Shown: positions 7,098 through 18,200 of the stretch, one piece after another
Numbering within the stretch: position 1 is the stretch's first letter
How the letters are laid out: each line of letters starts with the position of its first letter
From: Tetramitus jugosus
Lineage: Eukaryota > Heterolobosea > Eutetramitea > Acrasida > Vahlkampfiidae
Assembly (NCBI GenBank): GCA_937625935.1
Contig: OW569379.1
Coordinates: 62,001-126,000, forward strand
Length of the DNA stretch: 64,000 bases
Direction of reading: 5' to 3'
The notes under the pieces: model-generated
The model's input: the letters and a program-made list of their open reading frames with translations, nothing else
The model's database searches: none
Told to the model about the DNA's origin: nothing
Made by a program: the position numbers and the translations under genes

Positions 7098-8453
7098 ATG
7101 TTGATCTCAGTCAGAGTCAAAGTGTGTCACTCACTCAACCTCATGTGCACCATACATGACTCATTCACCATACACGAAGCCATCATCCACATTCTTCACT
7201 CTGTTTCTCTTCACTTGCAAAACGAAGCCATTTTATCATCATCATTAGAAACAACAACATGTTCACATCAAGAGCTATTGACTAGTACATCCAACACTAG
7301 TTCCTCCAAAAAATCAACTCATGTACTACCAGGGAGTCAAACCATTGATTGGATACGAGAATTGAATCGATTGAACAATAAGGAAGATCATTTGGGAATC
7401 TCTCATTTTGGTCTATTTGAAGAATCAGACACTTTTGAGTTCAATTCTGGTGAGAGAGTCAAAGATGTTATTCAACCCAATCAGATTATCAATCTCCGAT
7501 TCAAAAAATCATCCTTGATCGCTCATAACAATAATGGTGGTGGTGGTACTAGTGGTAGAGATGATGATGATGTGACATTAGAGCAAAAAAAGAAGAGTAT
7601 AGATCCATGGTACTACCCAGTAGAGTCACTTTCATTGAAAAATGTGCGTCAAGCGCTGCAAAATAGTCTATTGGATGAGTTTGATGTACCGGAGAGAAAC
7701 ATTAGGATGGAGTTGGCTGCTTGTTATCGATTGTTTGACATGTTTGGATGGACAGATACCATCTATGGTCATTTGACTGCTCGTGTACCTCGTACAGCTG
7801 ATTCTTCTGATTCTTCGGAACATTTTCTCATTAATCCATTCGGGTTGTTGTACAGTGAGATTACAGCGAGCAGTCTTGTGAAAATTGATTTGGATGGAAA
7901 TACGATTCACAAGGGAAGCACTGGTGACCTGTTTGGAATCAATCGTGCTGGATATGTGATTCACAGTGCACTTCACAAGGCAAGATCCAATGTTTCATGT
8001 GTGATGCATTGCCATTTTGCACCTGCGAGTGCCATTAGTTGTTTGAATGAGGGTTTGGTGACGAGATTGTCCCAGACTTGTCAAATTTTGGGTGATATCA
8101 CGTATCATGACTATCAGGGAATTGCTGTAGATGAAGCAGAGCGTGAACTGTTGGCATCTGATATTGGCACAAAGAGTAGAGTGCTTATCCTGAAGAACCA
8201 CGGTGTTGTGACATGTGGAAAGACCATTGGAGAAGCCTTCTTGCTCATGTACACTCTCACGGAGGCTGCAAAGATTCAAGTCAATGCTTACTCTGCCTCT
8301 CACACCATGAGTGATATCTCACTCGCAGCAGAGGAAACAACTCAAAAAACACAACAAGTCAGTTCCACCATCAACAGTGAAGGATTTGGAACAAAGGAGT
8401 TGTGTGCATTTATGAGAAAATTGGATTCGATTGATCCTTCATACCGTTTGTAA
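7098..8453 (+). CDS. Class II aldolase / adducin-head domain protein
   Basis: Up to 451 residues. The aldolase II fold occupies about residues 200-425: MELAACYRLFDMFGWTDTIYGHLTAR is the N-terminal helix-strand unit, then INPFGLLYSEITAS. MHCHFAPA near 303 carries two His of the zinc site and LKNHGVVTCGK near 367 the third. Family members are zinc lyases of sugar phosphates or the non-catalytic heads of adducins. The ligands are kept here, so activity is possible, but the substrate cannot be told. The first ~185 residues are Ser/Asn/Gly/Asp-rich with no known domain. The start is uncertain, because the first ATG nearly touches the divergent gene; a later Met (residue 15 or beyond) may be used. 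Confidence 0.8.
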   Translation: MLISVRVKVCHSLNLMCTIHDSFTIHEAIIHILHSVSLHLQNEAILSSSLETTTCSHQELLTSTSNTSSSKKSTHVLPGSQTIDWIRELNRLNNKEDHLGISHFGLFEESDTFEFNSGERVKDVIQPNQIINLRFKKSSLIAHNNNGGGGTSGRDDDDVTLEQKKKSIDPWYYPVESLSLKNVRQALQNSLLDEFDVPERNIRMELAACYRLFDMFGWTDTIYGHLTARVPRTADSSDSSEHFLINPFGLLYSEITASSLVKIDLDGNTIHKGSTGDLFGINRAGYVIHSALHKARSNVSCVMHCHFAPASAISCLNEGLVTRLSQTCQILGDITYHDYQGIAVDEAERELLASDIGTKSRVLILKNHGVVTCGKTIGEAFLLMYTLTEAAKIQVNAYSASHTMSDISLAAEETTQKTQQVSSTINSEGFGTKELCAFMRKLDSIDPSYRL

Positions 8454-8923
8454 CAGGTTAAAAAACATCGAAAACCGGTCTGCAATAGTTATTCAAAGTT
8501 TTCAGTTGTATTCGCAGAGTTGAAGAACACGCGTCCAACTTATTTTTAGAATTGTAACGTTCATGCCTTGTCATCGCACACAGGGTTGCTTTGTTAATGA
8601 TGGCCAAATGGCCAATTATTGGAACTCGTGTCCCAATTGTTGTGTTTTCAGTCAATCGAGCGAGCGAGCATCTGATCCACTGTGCTTCACTCTCGATCCC
8701 AAATCTGATAAAAAGCAGATGCCCATTGTAATCTCCCTCTGACTCAAAAAACTCCTCCACCAAGAAAAAACCCACTCTCGATTTCTTTGCGTTCTCCAAC
8801 AATCGAAAATCAAAAATATTGATTGTCCAACATTGACGACGACAGCATCAACAACAACGACAAGAAAAAGCAAACTACCAACAAACAACAACACCATCAT
8901 CATCAATACAACAACAACAAAAA
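8454..8923. promoter_or_regulatory. Upstream region and leader of SEC23
   Basis: 470 bp with no supported gene. The last ~85 bp are a C/A-rich leader (CAACAACAA and CATCATCAT runs) ending in AAAAAATGG at the SEC23 start. Similar CAA leaders precede several other genes here. Confidence 0.45.
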
Positions 8924-11505
8924 ATGGATATTTATGAAAATGAGGATAAGAATTGTGTCCGTCACTCATGGAACGTCCTTCCTAGCTCACGCATAGAAGC
9001 TGCCAAGATGGTCCTGCCTATTGGAACATTGATCACACCATTGAAGGAGGTTGCTGATTTGAATGTGTTGGGATACAACCCTGTGATTTGTAATCATTGT
9101 AGAGGAATTTTGAATCCTTATTGGTATGTGTGTCTATCGTTTGTTCATTCACATGTGCTTTTTGATCTTGATGAGATCAATACAGTGCGTGTGCTTGAAG
9201 CAATAATTTTTTTTTATGGTTTTTTTTTTCTCAAAGCACACAAAGAGACCTAGAGCTGAGCTAACAAACATTTTTGAATGATTCCATGAATGCAACAACG
9301 ACATCATAACAATAACATGATGATAACAATAGTCGAGTAGATTTCATGAACAAAATGTGGGTTTGTCCACTGTGTCAAACTGTCAACAAGTTTCCAATGT
9401 CATATATGGGTATCAGTGAACAGCAACAACCAGCAGAACTCTATCCTCAATGCTCCACTGTAGAATACTGCTTGACCAAACCATTGGCACCACCTCCAGT
9501 GTTCCTCTTTGTTGTTGACACTTGTTTGCCAGAGGATGAAATGTCCATTATGAAGGATTCGATTCAAATGTCACTCAATCTCATCCCAGAGAATGCCATT
9601 GTTGGTCTCATTACGTTCGGAACAACGACTCAAGTGTACGAATTGGGCTATAGTGAATGCAGCAAGGCATTTATCTTTAGAGGTGATAAGGCACCATCTT
9701 TTGAACAGGTACAGGATCAGTTGGGCTTGAGACCAACATTTGCCGGTGGTGCAAGCAGAATGAACGCACCAAACGCACCTAGTACTACTGGTGTGGCTCA
9801 AGCAGGCATGGGAGGTGTTCCATCCATGATGATGGATCAACAGCAACAACAACAGCAACAGCAACAGAATGGATCAACGAGTGCCCTTGTTCAATCTCGA
9901 TTCTTGTTGCCTCTCAGTGATTGTGAATTGACTTTGAGTTCCATTATTGAAGAGCTCCAGTGCGATCCATGGCCAGTCAAGAGCAACAGAAGATCCAAGA
10001 GATGTACTGGTGTTGCCATGAGCATTGCAGTCTCATTGCTCGAATGTTCATTCAGTGGATTCGGTGCCAGAATTTTGACCTTTTTGGGTGGTCCATGCAC
10101 ACTTGGTGAAGGAACAGTGGTAGCACTGGATCTCAAGGAGCAAATCCGTTTGCACAATGAATTGAGATCCGGAAAGGCAAATCACTTCAAGGCAGCCAAT
10201 CAATTCTTCAATGGACTCACTCAGAGATTGATTCAAAACGGTCACACTGTAGATATTTTTGCTGCTCATTTGGATCAAGTGGGTGTCTTGGAAATGAAGT
10301 CTTGCTGTGAAAATACGGGTGGATCCCTGGTTTTGACCGACACATTCGACAATCCAATCTACAAGGAATCACTCAAGAGATACTTTAAGACCAGTGAAAA
10401 GGATGAGAGTCTCCTCATGGCATTCAACGCTACTCTGGAAGTGCAATGCAGTCCTGAAATCAAGATTTGTGGTGCCATTGGTCCAGTCACATCCATGAAC
10501 ACCAAATCCAGCCATGTATCAGAGGTTGAACTAGGCTATGGACAGACCAATGCATGGAAGATCAACACATTGACACCTAATACCACGATTGCTATTTATT
10601 TCGATGTCGTGAATCAGCCAGCCAACCCAGGTACCTCTCAGTTCAGATGCTTCCAATACGTCACAGCCTATCAACACTCCTCTGGTCAATATCGATTGCG
10701 TGTCACTACTCAACAACTTCCATGGGTTCAAGCAGGACAATGGGCAGATATTGCTCAAGGATTTGATCAACAAGCCGCTGCAGTGCTCGTTGCACGTCTC
10801 AGCGTCTTCAAGGCAGAAACAGAATACTTGTTCGATGTGTTGAGATGGTTGGACAGATCATTGATCAAGTGGGTCGCTCAATTCGGCCAATATCCTGTGA
10901 ACAATCCAGATCAACTCATTCTGGCTCCTCATTTGGCCACATACCCACAATTCATGTACCATTTGAGAAGATCTCAATTCTTGAGAGTGTTCAACAGTTC
11001 ACCTGACGAGACTGCATTCTTCCGTTTGGCCCTCAACAGAGAGAACACCTACAATTCGATCATCATGATTCAACCAACTTTGCGAAGTTACTCATTCACT
11101 GAGCCACCTCATGAAGTTCCATTGGATTCCTTGTTTGTCAAGCCAAACGTCATTCTGTTGCTCGATACCTTCTTCAGTGTATTGATTCATTATGGTGAAA
11201 CAATTGTGCAATGGAGAGATGCTGGATACGCCGACCAGCCAAAGTTTGAAAACTTTAAAAAGTTGTTGGAATTGCCAAAGATTGATGCAGAGCATTTGAT
11301 GAAGGACAGATATCCATATCCAAGATATCTAGAGTGTGATGAAGGTGGAAGTCAAGCTAGATTCTTGATTGCTAAGATTAATCCAAGTACAACACATCAC
11401 AACCAATCTTATGGCGATGGACAAGCTACAGTCGTGTTAACAGATGACGCTTCCATGCAAACATTCATGCAAAGCTTGAAGAAGTTGGCTGTGGCCCCAC
11501 AGTAA
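8924..11505 (+). CDS. SEC23: COPII coat GTPase-activating subunit Sec23
   Basis: Two exons, 8924-9123 and 9333-11505, with a 209-nt GT-AG intron; 790 residues. The joined frame reads NPYC-R-VDFMNK across the junction, matching the conserved NPxCQVDF of Sec23, which fixes the splice sites. Exon 1 has the [14 protein letters not shown] start and CNHC, and exon 2 supplies WVCPLC to complete the zinc finger. The trunk ([14 protein letters not shown]), beta-sandwich, helical domain ([19 protein letters not shown]) and gelsolin-like end ([15 protein letters not shown]) follow in normal order. A Gln-rich insertion near residues 230-240 lies in the trunk. Sec23 pairs with Sec24, stimulates Sar1 GTP hydrolysis and builds the inner COPII coat at ER exit sites. 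Confidence 0.96.
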
Positions 11506-11591
11506 TCGTGTAGTATCTCTTTAGTGTATCAAAATTCAATCATAATAACAAATAAATAAGCATATCAACAATGAAAGCAAATGTTTATTGT

Positions 11592-13211
11592 TTACAATCG
11601 ACTCTGTAGGTATGATTTTTGATTCTGTTGCTGTTGCTTGTGGAAGATTTCAATGTAGGAATCAGTCACAAAATGCTTAATGCCCAGCATGCTTGCTACT
11701 CTGTTGACCAAATCTTGATCATCGCCCTTGATTTGCAAGTAGGTTTGATTCACTTGTTCCACGTTATCAATCATCAAAGTGAGACTCTTGTCCTCAAACA
11801 CATCGTACACAATGCTGCTACGATTCAAAATGGCATCCACTTTATAACCCAATGACATGAGACCTCCCAAAGTCTTTACATCAATCAAAAACTCCATGTG
11901 TGGCGTAATGATGAACCTTCCTTCTCTCAACGACTCTGAAAACAGTGCCCAATACTTTCCATTATTGTTCCGCACTCGAATATACTGCGTAGAGTCTCTC
12001 ACTGTCGGTTCATGATCACCATTCTTCTTCTTACTACCACTACCACTACCACCGCTCTTATTCTTTCCCGATTTTTGATTGTCCTCTTCTGATTCCTCCA
12101 CGACTTCTTCCTCCTCTTCCTCATCATAATCATTCTCTTCTCCATTATTATTCTCATCATTTTCATCATCATCATCATTACTCTCCTCCTGCTCTGGCGG
12201 CAACAAGAAAATATCAATATAATTCTCAATTCGTGTCGGCTTGATTTGTGTCAACGGATCCACCACCGCACTCACATTTGACGACAACGACTGCTGATCC
12301 ATCATGAGCGCCGACAAATCCTCACTCGATGTCTTGATTGTTTTCGTAGTGGCCGATGTTCCAATCGATTTCTGTGCCCTCAAAATCGCAACAACTCTCT
12401 CTATTCGTTCTCTATCATTACTACTCATTTCACTCGCAACATCATTTCCACCATTTCCACTACCACTACCACCCTTACTTCCACTCTTACTCTGATTGCT
12501 ATTATTATTATTATTATTCAACTCTGATTTCAAAATGTAATCAGGACTCAACAATCCACTAAACGGATTAAACGTGTTTACAATCTGAATATCCGCCAAA
12601 CGCAACGCCGGTTCAATAAATGCCTTGTACATTGGGTACACTGTATTCGTAATTTGACTCAACACTTCCGAAGCGTCTTGTCCTGTTCTTTGAATATCTC
12701 TAAACACACGTTTCACCAAGTCATAGTGCACTCCACCACTCACTGCAATTTTCAAGTCAATAAACGGAATAATATTCTCGTGCAGCGCATAAATGCCTTC
12801 GATAATCACCACTTTTGACTCTGGCGGAGAAATTTTTTTGTAAGCATAACGACCGGACTTTCTAAAATCATAGAGTGGCATATCCGTAGAGTGGTTGGCT
12901 TGTAAATCTCGAATATTCTTGATCAATAAATCGAAATCAACCAATCGAAAATCATCAAAATTCGAGTCAATGACTGTCCTTGTTGCATCCAAGTAATTGT
13001 CGAGTGAAATGACAAGAGTACCTGGCATGATATTGGCAATTTTGAGTGCCAATGTTGTTTTGCCACTGCCACTGGGTCCTGCTACGGCAACAAAGATGGT
13101 TTTTTGATGTTGTTGACGCAAGAGTTGAATGGCTCGGACGGAAGTGTAGAATCCTTGATCGAATGAGAGCTTTTGGTTCGATGAGTCAATGGTGGTTGTT
13201 GTTGATGACAT
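11592..13211 (-). CDS. Uridine-kinase-like P-loop protein fused to a CYTH domain (TTM-like)
   Basis: 539 residues. The N-terminal kinase-like domain (about 35-230) has Walker A GPSGSGKTT near residue 46, SLDNYLDATR, and VVIIEGIYALHENI as in uridine/phosphoribulokinases. A Ser/Gly/Asn linker follows, then a CYTH domain (about 335-535: YIDIFLLPP, YIRVRNNNGKYWALFSE, MEFLIDVKTLGGLMSLGYKV, SYIEIFH). This order is that of plant TTM1/TTM2 triphosphate tunnel metalloenzymes. About 65 residues of mainly acidic sequence (poly-D/E, then K/S/G) interrupt the CYTH domain between its first two strands. No classic ExExK is visible, also true of the TTM1/2 class, so a pyrophosphatase or regulatory role is more likely than adenylate cyclase. 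Its 3' end is 86 bp from that of SEC23. Confidence 0.85.
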   Translation of the reverse strand: MSSTTTTIDSSNQKLSFDQGFYTSVRAIQLLRQQHQKTIFVAVAGPSGSGKTTLALKIANIMPGTLVISLDNYLDATRTVIDSNFDDFRLVDFDLLIKNIRDLQANHSTDMPLYDFRKSGRYAYKKISPPESKVVIIEGIYALHENIIPFIDLKIAVSGGVHYDLVKRVFRDIQRTGQDASEVLSQITNTVYPMYKAFIEPALRLADIQIVNTFNPFSGLLSPDYILKSELNNNNNNSNQSKSGSKGGSGSGNGGNDVASEMSSNDRERIERVVAILRAQKSIGTSATTKTIKTSSEDLSALMMDQQSLSSNVSAVVDPLTQIKPTRIENYIDIFLLPPEQEESNDDDDENDENNNGEENDYDEEEEEEVVEESEEDNQKSGKNKSGGSGSGSKKKNGDHEPTVRDSTQYIRVRNNNGKYWALFSESLREGRFIITPHMEFLIDVKTLGGLMSLGYKVDAILNRSSIVYDVFEDKSLTLMIDNVEQVNQTYLQIKGDDQDLVNRVASMLGIKHFVTDSYIEIFHKQQQQNQKSYLQSRL

Positions 13212-13398
13212 GTTGTTGTTGTTTTTTTGTATCGTGTTTTTTCTTCTTTGTCGGTGATTTGTAAGTTTTTCCGATCGGATGAAGCGGCAAGAAGTACAGG
13301 AGCAAGGAAGTGTAACAAAGGATCATGCTGTTGTTGAAATTTATTCGAACTATGAAGAATAGCAACAAATGATGGTTTTTCGCACAGACGTTTTCGAA

Positions 13399-14655
13399 TT
13401 AGGGAGGTTTCGAAATTGTAAAACGGGCCGATACTGGAAGATGATCGGAACGTTGAAGCGCCGGTGTGATGGAGGTTGGGACAAAAACTTCTTCAAGTAC
13501 TATTCTGTTGTCAGCACTTGGGTAGCATATGTTATCATTACAGTTCTCACTTTCCAACATTGTTGATTGGCGGGTTGAATTGGCAAAGCCAGGAAAGGAT
13601 GGCAGTGTGTTGAAGTCACCGACGATAAAAGGAATAAGACGCTCAACACTTGGAAACCTTTTCTCATACCTGAGCAAAATCGCCTGAATGAGCCCTGGTA
13701 TGGCATGAAGTTCTTTCTGTCTTTTCTCTTCCTTGGACCCAAGATGACAACCGAGGAATAGTAGGTGACTATTTTTTGCTTTGAACAAGATCGAGCAGAA
13801 GTTTCTGGCCGAATCCCAACGCCAGAGCTCGCCTCTCTCCACTGGTGTTAAAATATTTGAATCGTAGATGAAATGGAAACATTCTGAATAACCAAAAGCT
13901 CTTCCCACTTTTTCAAAACTTAGTGTTCGAAAACTACGTCCCATCTGTGCTGACAATGGATCAAAACTGCATCCTGGCTTTATCTCACATAAAAATGTAA
14001 TACATGACTTCTGCTCGAGTAGAATATTACAAAGAGTGGGCGCCATATCACTCAGTTTCTTCGAATCACAGCCTTTCAAATTGTAAGTTGTTACGCTTAC
14101 AGCAGACTCGTTGTTCTCATAATAGGAAGAATAATCCGTCTTAAGACCATCTAGAACAAATTGGTCATGCTGAAGTCGAAGCTTGGTCGCGACTGTATCA
14201 TATTTCACCATGGATGACTTGGTTGGTTCATACAACTCTGTTGCCTGAGTGCCAGTACCATCATCATGAGCGTCCTCCAACAGGTTTTCAATTGGGGAAG
14301 ATAATCTGGCTAAGAGAGACTCAAAATTAAGCAGAAGCTCTATAATAGAGTCCGAGGCATCTTCGTTCATATCTTCCAAACCATCCACTATTACTCTCAA
14401 ATCTTCAATGTCAGAGTCATCAGAGTCATCTTGGGCTTTATCAAGAGAGGTTTTAATATTACTCAGAACTCTTTTCTGAAATTGGACTGAGGATCTGATT
14501 TTTGGGGAAATATTAACCTTGAGCAAATGTCTCTGTTTTACTTCATCAATTAACTTGTTTAAATGTGACAATTCATCCTCCAATAAGGAATGAGATTCTT
14601 GAATCTCTACAATAGAGGAAAAAGTATCGATTAGCAGTTGTACTTCTTGGTTCAT
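13399..14655 (-). CDS. Endonuclease/exonuclease/phosphatase (EEP) family protein
   Basis: 418 residues. The first ~175 are acidic and heptad-like, probably a coiled coil. From about 185 the EEP core is recognisable in order: TTYNLKG (first Asn), FLCEIKPG (metal Glu), CSILFKAKNSHLLFLGCHLGS (His), FIVGDFNTLPSF (Asp and Asn) and RSDHLPVSARF (final Asp-His pair). All catalytic positions are kept, so Mg-dependent phosphodiester hydrolysis is expected. The substrate (RNA tail, DNA or phosphoinositide) cannot be inferred. The coiled-coil head is not typical of the well-known members. Confidence 0.85.
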   Translation of the reverse strand: MNQEVQLLIDTFSSIVEIQESHSLLEDELSHLNKLIDEVKQRHLLKVNISPKIRSSVQFQKRVLSNIKTSLDKAQDDSDDSDIEDLRVIVDGLEDMNEDASDSIIELLLNFESLLARLSSPIENLLEDAHDDGTGTQATELYEPTKSSMVKYDTVATKLRLQHDQFVLDGLKTDYSSYYENNESAVSVTTYNLKGCDSKKLSDMAPTLCNILLEQKSCITFLCEIKPGCSFDPLSAQMGRSFRTLSFEKVGRAFGYSECFHFIYDSNILTPVERGELWRWDSARNFCSILFKAKNSHLLFLGCHLGSKEEKRQKELHAIPGLIQAILLRYEKRFPSVERLIPFIVGDFNTLPSFPGFANSTRQSTMLESENCNDNICYPSADNRIVLEEVFVPTSITPALQRSDHLPVSARFTISKPP

Positions 14656-15206
14656 GTACGATTGTTGTTTTGTTCGTTGACTAGTTTTCAGAATAATAAT
14701 GTGATGGTCGCTCGCACCAAAAATGGTGTTTACGTGTCAAGTTTCAAGGGCTCATCGGACAAAGCAAGACAGTCGTAAACACATTCCTCTGTGGTTGCAT
14801 CTTTGCTTCTCCTTCATCTCTTGAACCTTGTGACATAGATATCCCTCTTCCTCTGAAATTTGATTCCAAAATAAAATCGAGTTGTTTGGCAATGAATGGA
14901 TTCAACATTCTCTTTAGCCTCGTTCTTCTCTGTTTAATTCGCTTCATCTGGATCGAATTTTATACTTTGATTATACATGTTATGTTACCTCTTTAGTCCT
15001 CTGCTCTTCTATTTCCAAGAGCTCAACAGTCAATCATCCTTCGATATTCTTCCCTTTTTAACAAACGTTTGTCGTAGATGCTTCAGGAACACTCTCTGGT
15101 GAACTCATCGTTGATTTCACTAGCGGTGCATGTACATTCTGAAGTGGACCGACCTTATTCACCAGCAGCGCACAGATGGTGGGACTGTATTCTTTGTGAA
15201 TGAATT
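14656..15206. other. Intergenic region with no supported gene
   Basis: About 550 bp. It contains a minus-strand ORF of 67 codons (14744-14947) rich in Arg and Lys, with no similarity I recognise and no good context. It should also hold the 3' end of the following large minus-strand gene. Nothing else is seen. Confidence 0.4.
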
Positions 15207-18200
15207 TTACACATTTAAATATTTGTAGGCATTGGCCATTGTCGTCGATTGACCATTGACAGTTACTTGAATACCAACAAGTGCATTCGCGGTTCCTGCG
15301 GGTATGTTACACTTGAACTTTCTGTTTGATATGAATTGAACGTTGGTGCATGCCTTTCCTCCTATGGTTGCTGTTAATCCAGCCGCAAATTGGTATCCTC
15401 TGACAGTGATTGTATTTCCTCCAGCAATGACACCTCTGTGTGGTCGTACAGACATAATGAACAAACTTGTGATAGCGGGTTCATTAGGAGTGATCATGGT
15501 GATCTTATTGTTATAATAATCACATGCCAATAATTGACCTTCATATCCTTCTGCTACATTCAAACCTCCTAAAGCATGAAGTTGACCCTTCTCCTGAACT
15601 GCAGAGCCGTCTGCCGTTAGAATTATTCTCCACAACTCTCCTGTGAAACGAGATGCAACGATGCTTCCTTTCATCGAACCCCTGAACGCGTTCGCTTGAT
15701 ATTCGAGAATACCATCTGTTGAAGATGGTAGAATCGAAATGGGTGCAGTATAGTCTGCGTCACTAGGTTCAGAAGGAGATCTGTATTTGCATTGTCGCGT
15801 GTCGCCCCTTATTCCTCTTGCTCTCACAGGGTGACCATAATACTTACCCTTCTCGACAATCAAGAGTTTATCTTGAGTGCCAGGGTTGGGACCTTCTGTT
15901 GTGCAGGAGGCTGAAGATGCTCCGTAGGTAATTGAAGGACCATTGTCCACACAATAGATTTTGCCATTTGAATGAATCACAGATGCGAATGAATTCTTAA
16001 TGCCATAAGCATAACAACTCACATCCATTCCTGTTATTTGGTTCCCATTCAGATTATCATTATTCGTATAGGTTACTTTTCCATCGATAGCGGCAAGATT
16101 CTTGATACCACACTTCTTACATTCGAGCATGCAAGCACTGAGTTGCTTCTCTTGTTGTGTTCCCGATGGAGTCAGTGGACCTGGGATACCGCCATTGGTG
16201 TTACTACCTGCATTTACATACAGATCCAGATCTTGCGAGAAGGAGATACCATTAATTCCGTGATCTCTTTCAGATACGGGCAATCCAGTGATAATATCAA
16301 CGCGGTTGTCCAGATTTGCTCCACTAATCACTGAAACCATACCGAGTTGATCAGTTGTTGTGTCATGGTACAATTGATTGTGAGCAACATACAATCGCAC
16401 ATTGTTAGGGTCAGTATCCAATGGGTTGAAACTTAGCCCGAGAATGTTCCTTCCAATCAAAACATTGCTAGTAAATGTACTCTGGATGGTCATGTCGTCC
16501 GAAAGAGTCAATCGAAGAATTTGACCATTCACTGAACCGATATACAATTTATCGTCGGGACCAAAGTTGAGTACAGTTGGATTGGGTATGTTGGTAGCCC
16601 AACTATCAAACCCTTTCCACAGAACGGCAGGAGGTGCATCAGCTGTATAGACAAAACTGATTGAGTTGGAGGTACCCGTCGGAGATTGGACAGAAACGGC
16701 CACTTGACCAGCTGGTGCTGCCGGAGAAGTACATTGAATAGTTTGAGAGTCGACAACTTGGACGTTAATACATTGATAAGGTCCCAGATTCACTATGATC
16801 TCACCAGTTAAGAACACAAAACCGTATCCAGATAAAGTAAGGGTATTACCTCCGGTTGGTGGTCCATTGACAGGTGATACTGAGAATAGCACAGGAACCT
16901 TCTTGCTCTCGCTGTGATAAAAAGCACTTGCAGGAATGGGAGCCAATCCAGCACCAGGTAATTGCCAATTGACAACAATACCGGGGTAACTCGTTCCTCC
17001 TCTGAAGAATTTGCATTCGAAATTATGGTCTCCTTGGGTAAGAGTAATGGGTGTACCGACCTTCTCTTGCAATTGATGCAATCCATTGTTGTCCACGACG
17101 ACCTTACCATCAATGGACAACACGCTTCCATCGGCCGAGAGTGTAGAAAATAAGTACGATCCAGTCGTTGGCACTCTCAACAAGGCAACATATCGAGCAC
17201 CAAAGTTAAAATCGAATGGAGCACCCTTAAAATTATTGGTACCTGCTGTGGAAGAACGATAATTCAAATCGTCTTCCAACTGGGCATACGTTGGCTTGAT
17301 TTCATACGCAGGCATCGCGTCCAAACTGGTCGTATACTGATAATAATAAGCCTCTAACCCTTGCATGATGGGAGGAACAACATTAATAGTCACGGATGAA
17401 TCAGCAGAGTTTCCCTTCGTGTCTGTCACCTTCAGCACGACAGTGTTAGCACCAATTGGCATTGATACGTCAACTGTAACTTGTGTTCCAATCACAACGC
17501 CCTTGTATGACCATTCAAACACGCAGCAATTCACAGGTGCCGGTGCGTGAGTATGAGAATACTTTCCATCTAACGTAACAGTCACCTTTCCTGCATTATT
17601 AATATCTACCACAGTATTGGACTGAATCGTAATGACAGAGTGTCCAATATGATCGAACCCACCAACACCTCCAGGCTTGACTGGAGATGATTCTGCTGGT
17701 GTGGAATGGGAGGTGGATCCACCTGGTTCTGGAGACGGAGAAGGTTCAGGAATTGGATCGAGTGACGATACCTCGATGGCATTGATCTTTGGAATGCCTA
17801 CTCTCTTGGCAAGAGCAATTTGAATGCGACCGTTGCTCATTGTCGTACAATTCACTGAGTGAACAAATTTCTTACCTGCACCAACCTTGTCAAATATGTC
17901 CAAGGAGGAGAGAGTGACTTCATCGTTGATGAGCACATCAAAGACTCTTTGACCCTTGACTGTCACTTGTGTGGATGCTTCTGCAAAGTGCAGTGAACAG
18001 AGATAGTTGCCCACTGTCAATGGAATTTCATACTTGACACGTGCTCTTGAATTATCATTCTTTCTCTCCGTCAAGTAAATGCTGTCTAGTCCTGCCGTAA
18101 GCAAGGACAAGTCCGTACTCAACCGAGTACCCAAATTGTAATACTCGTCCGCAGACCATTCAACTCCAGTGGCGTCGGTCAGGGCTAAGCCTCCACAGTT

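Noticed and set aside
7668..8303. Two ~100-codon minus-strand ORFs inside the aldolase gene
   Set aside because: They lie fully antisense to a well-supported domain and have no recognisable feature.
9124..9253. Continuation of the SEC23 first ORF (to 9253) as a separate short protein
   Set aside because: The sequence after 9123 is T-rich and loses all Sec23 similarity. Splicing to 9333 restores the conserved NPxC-VDF motif.
14744..14947. 67-codon basic ORF as a possible small gene
   Set aside because: It has no similarity recognised, no leader of the type seen at other starts, and a composition consistent with chance.
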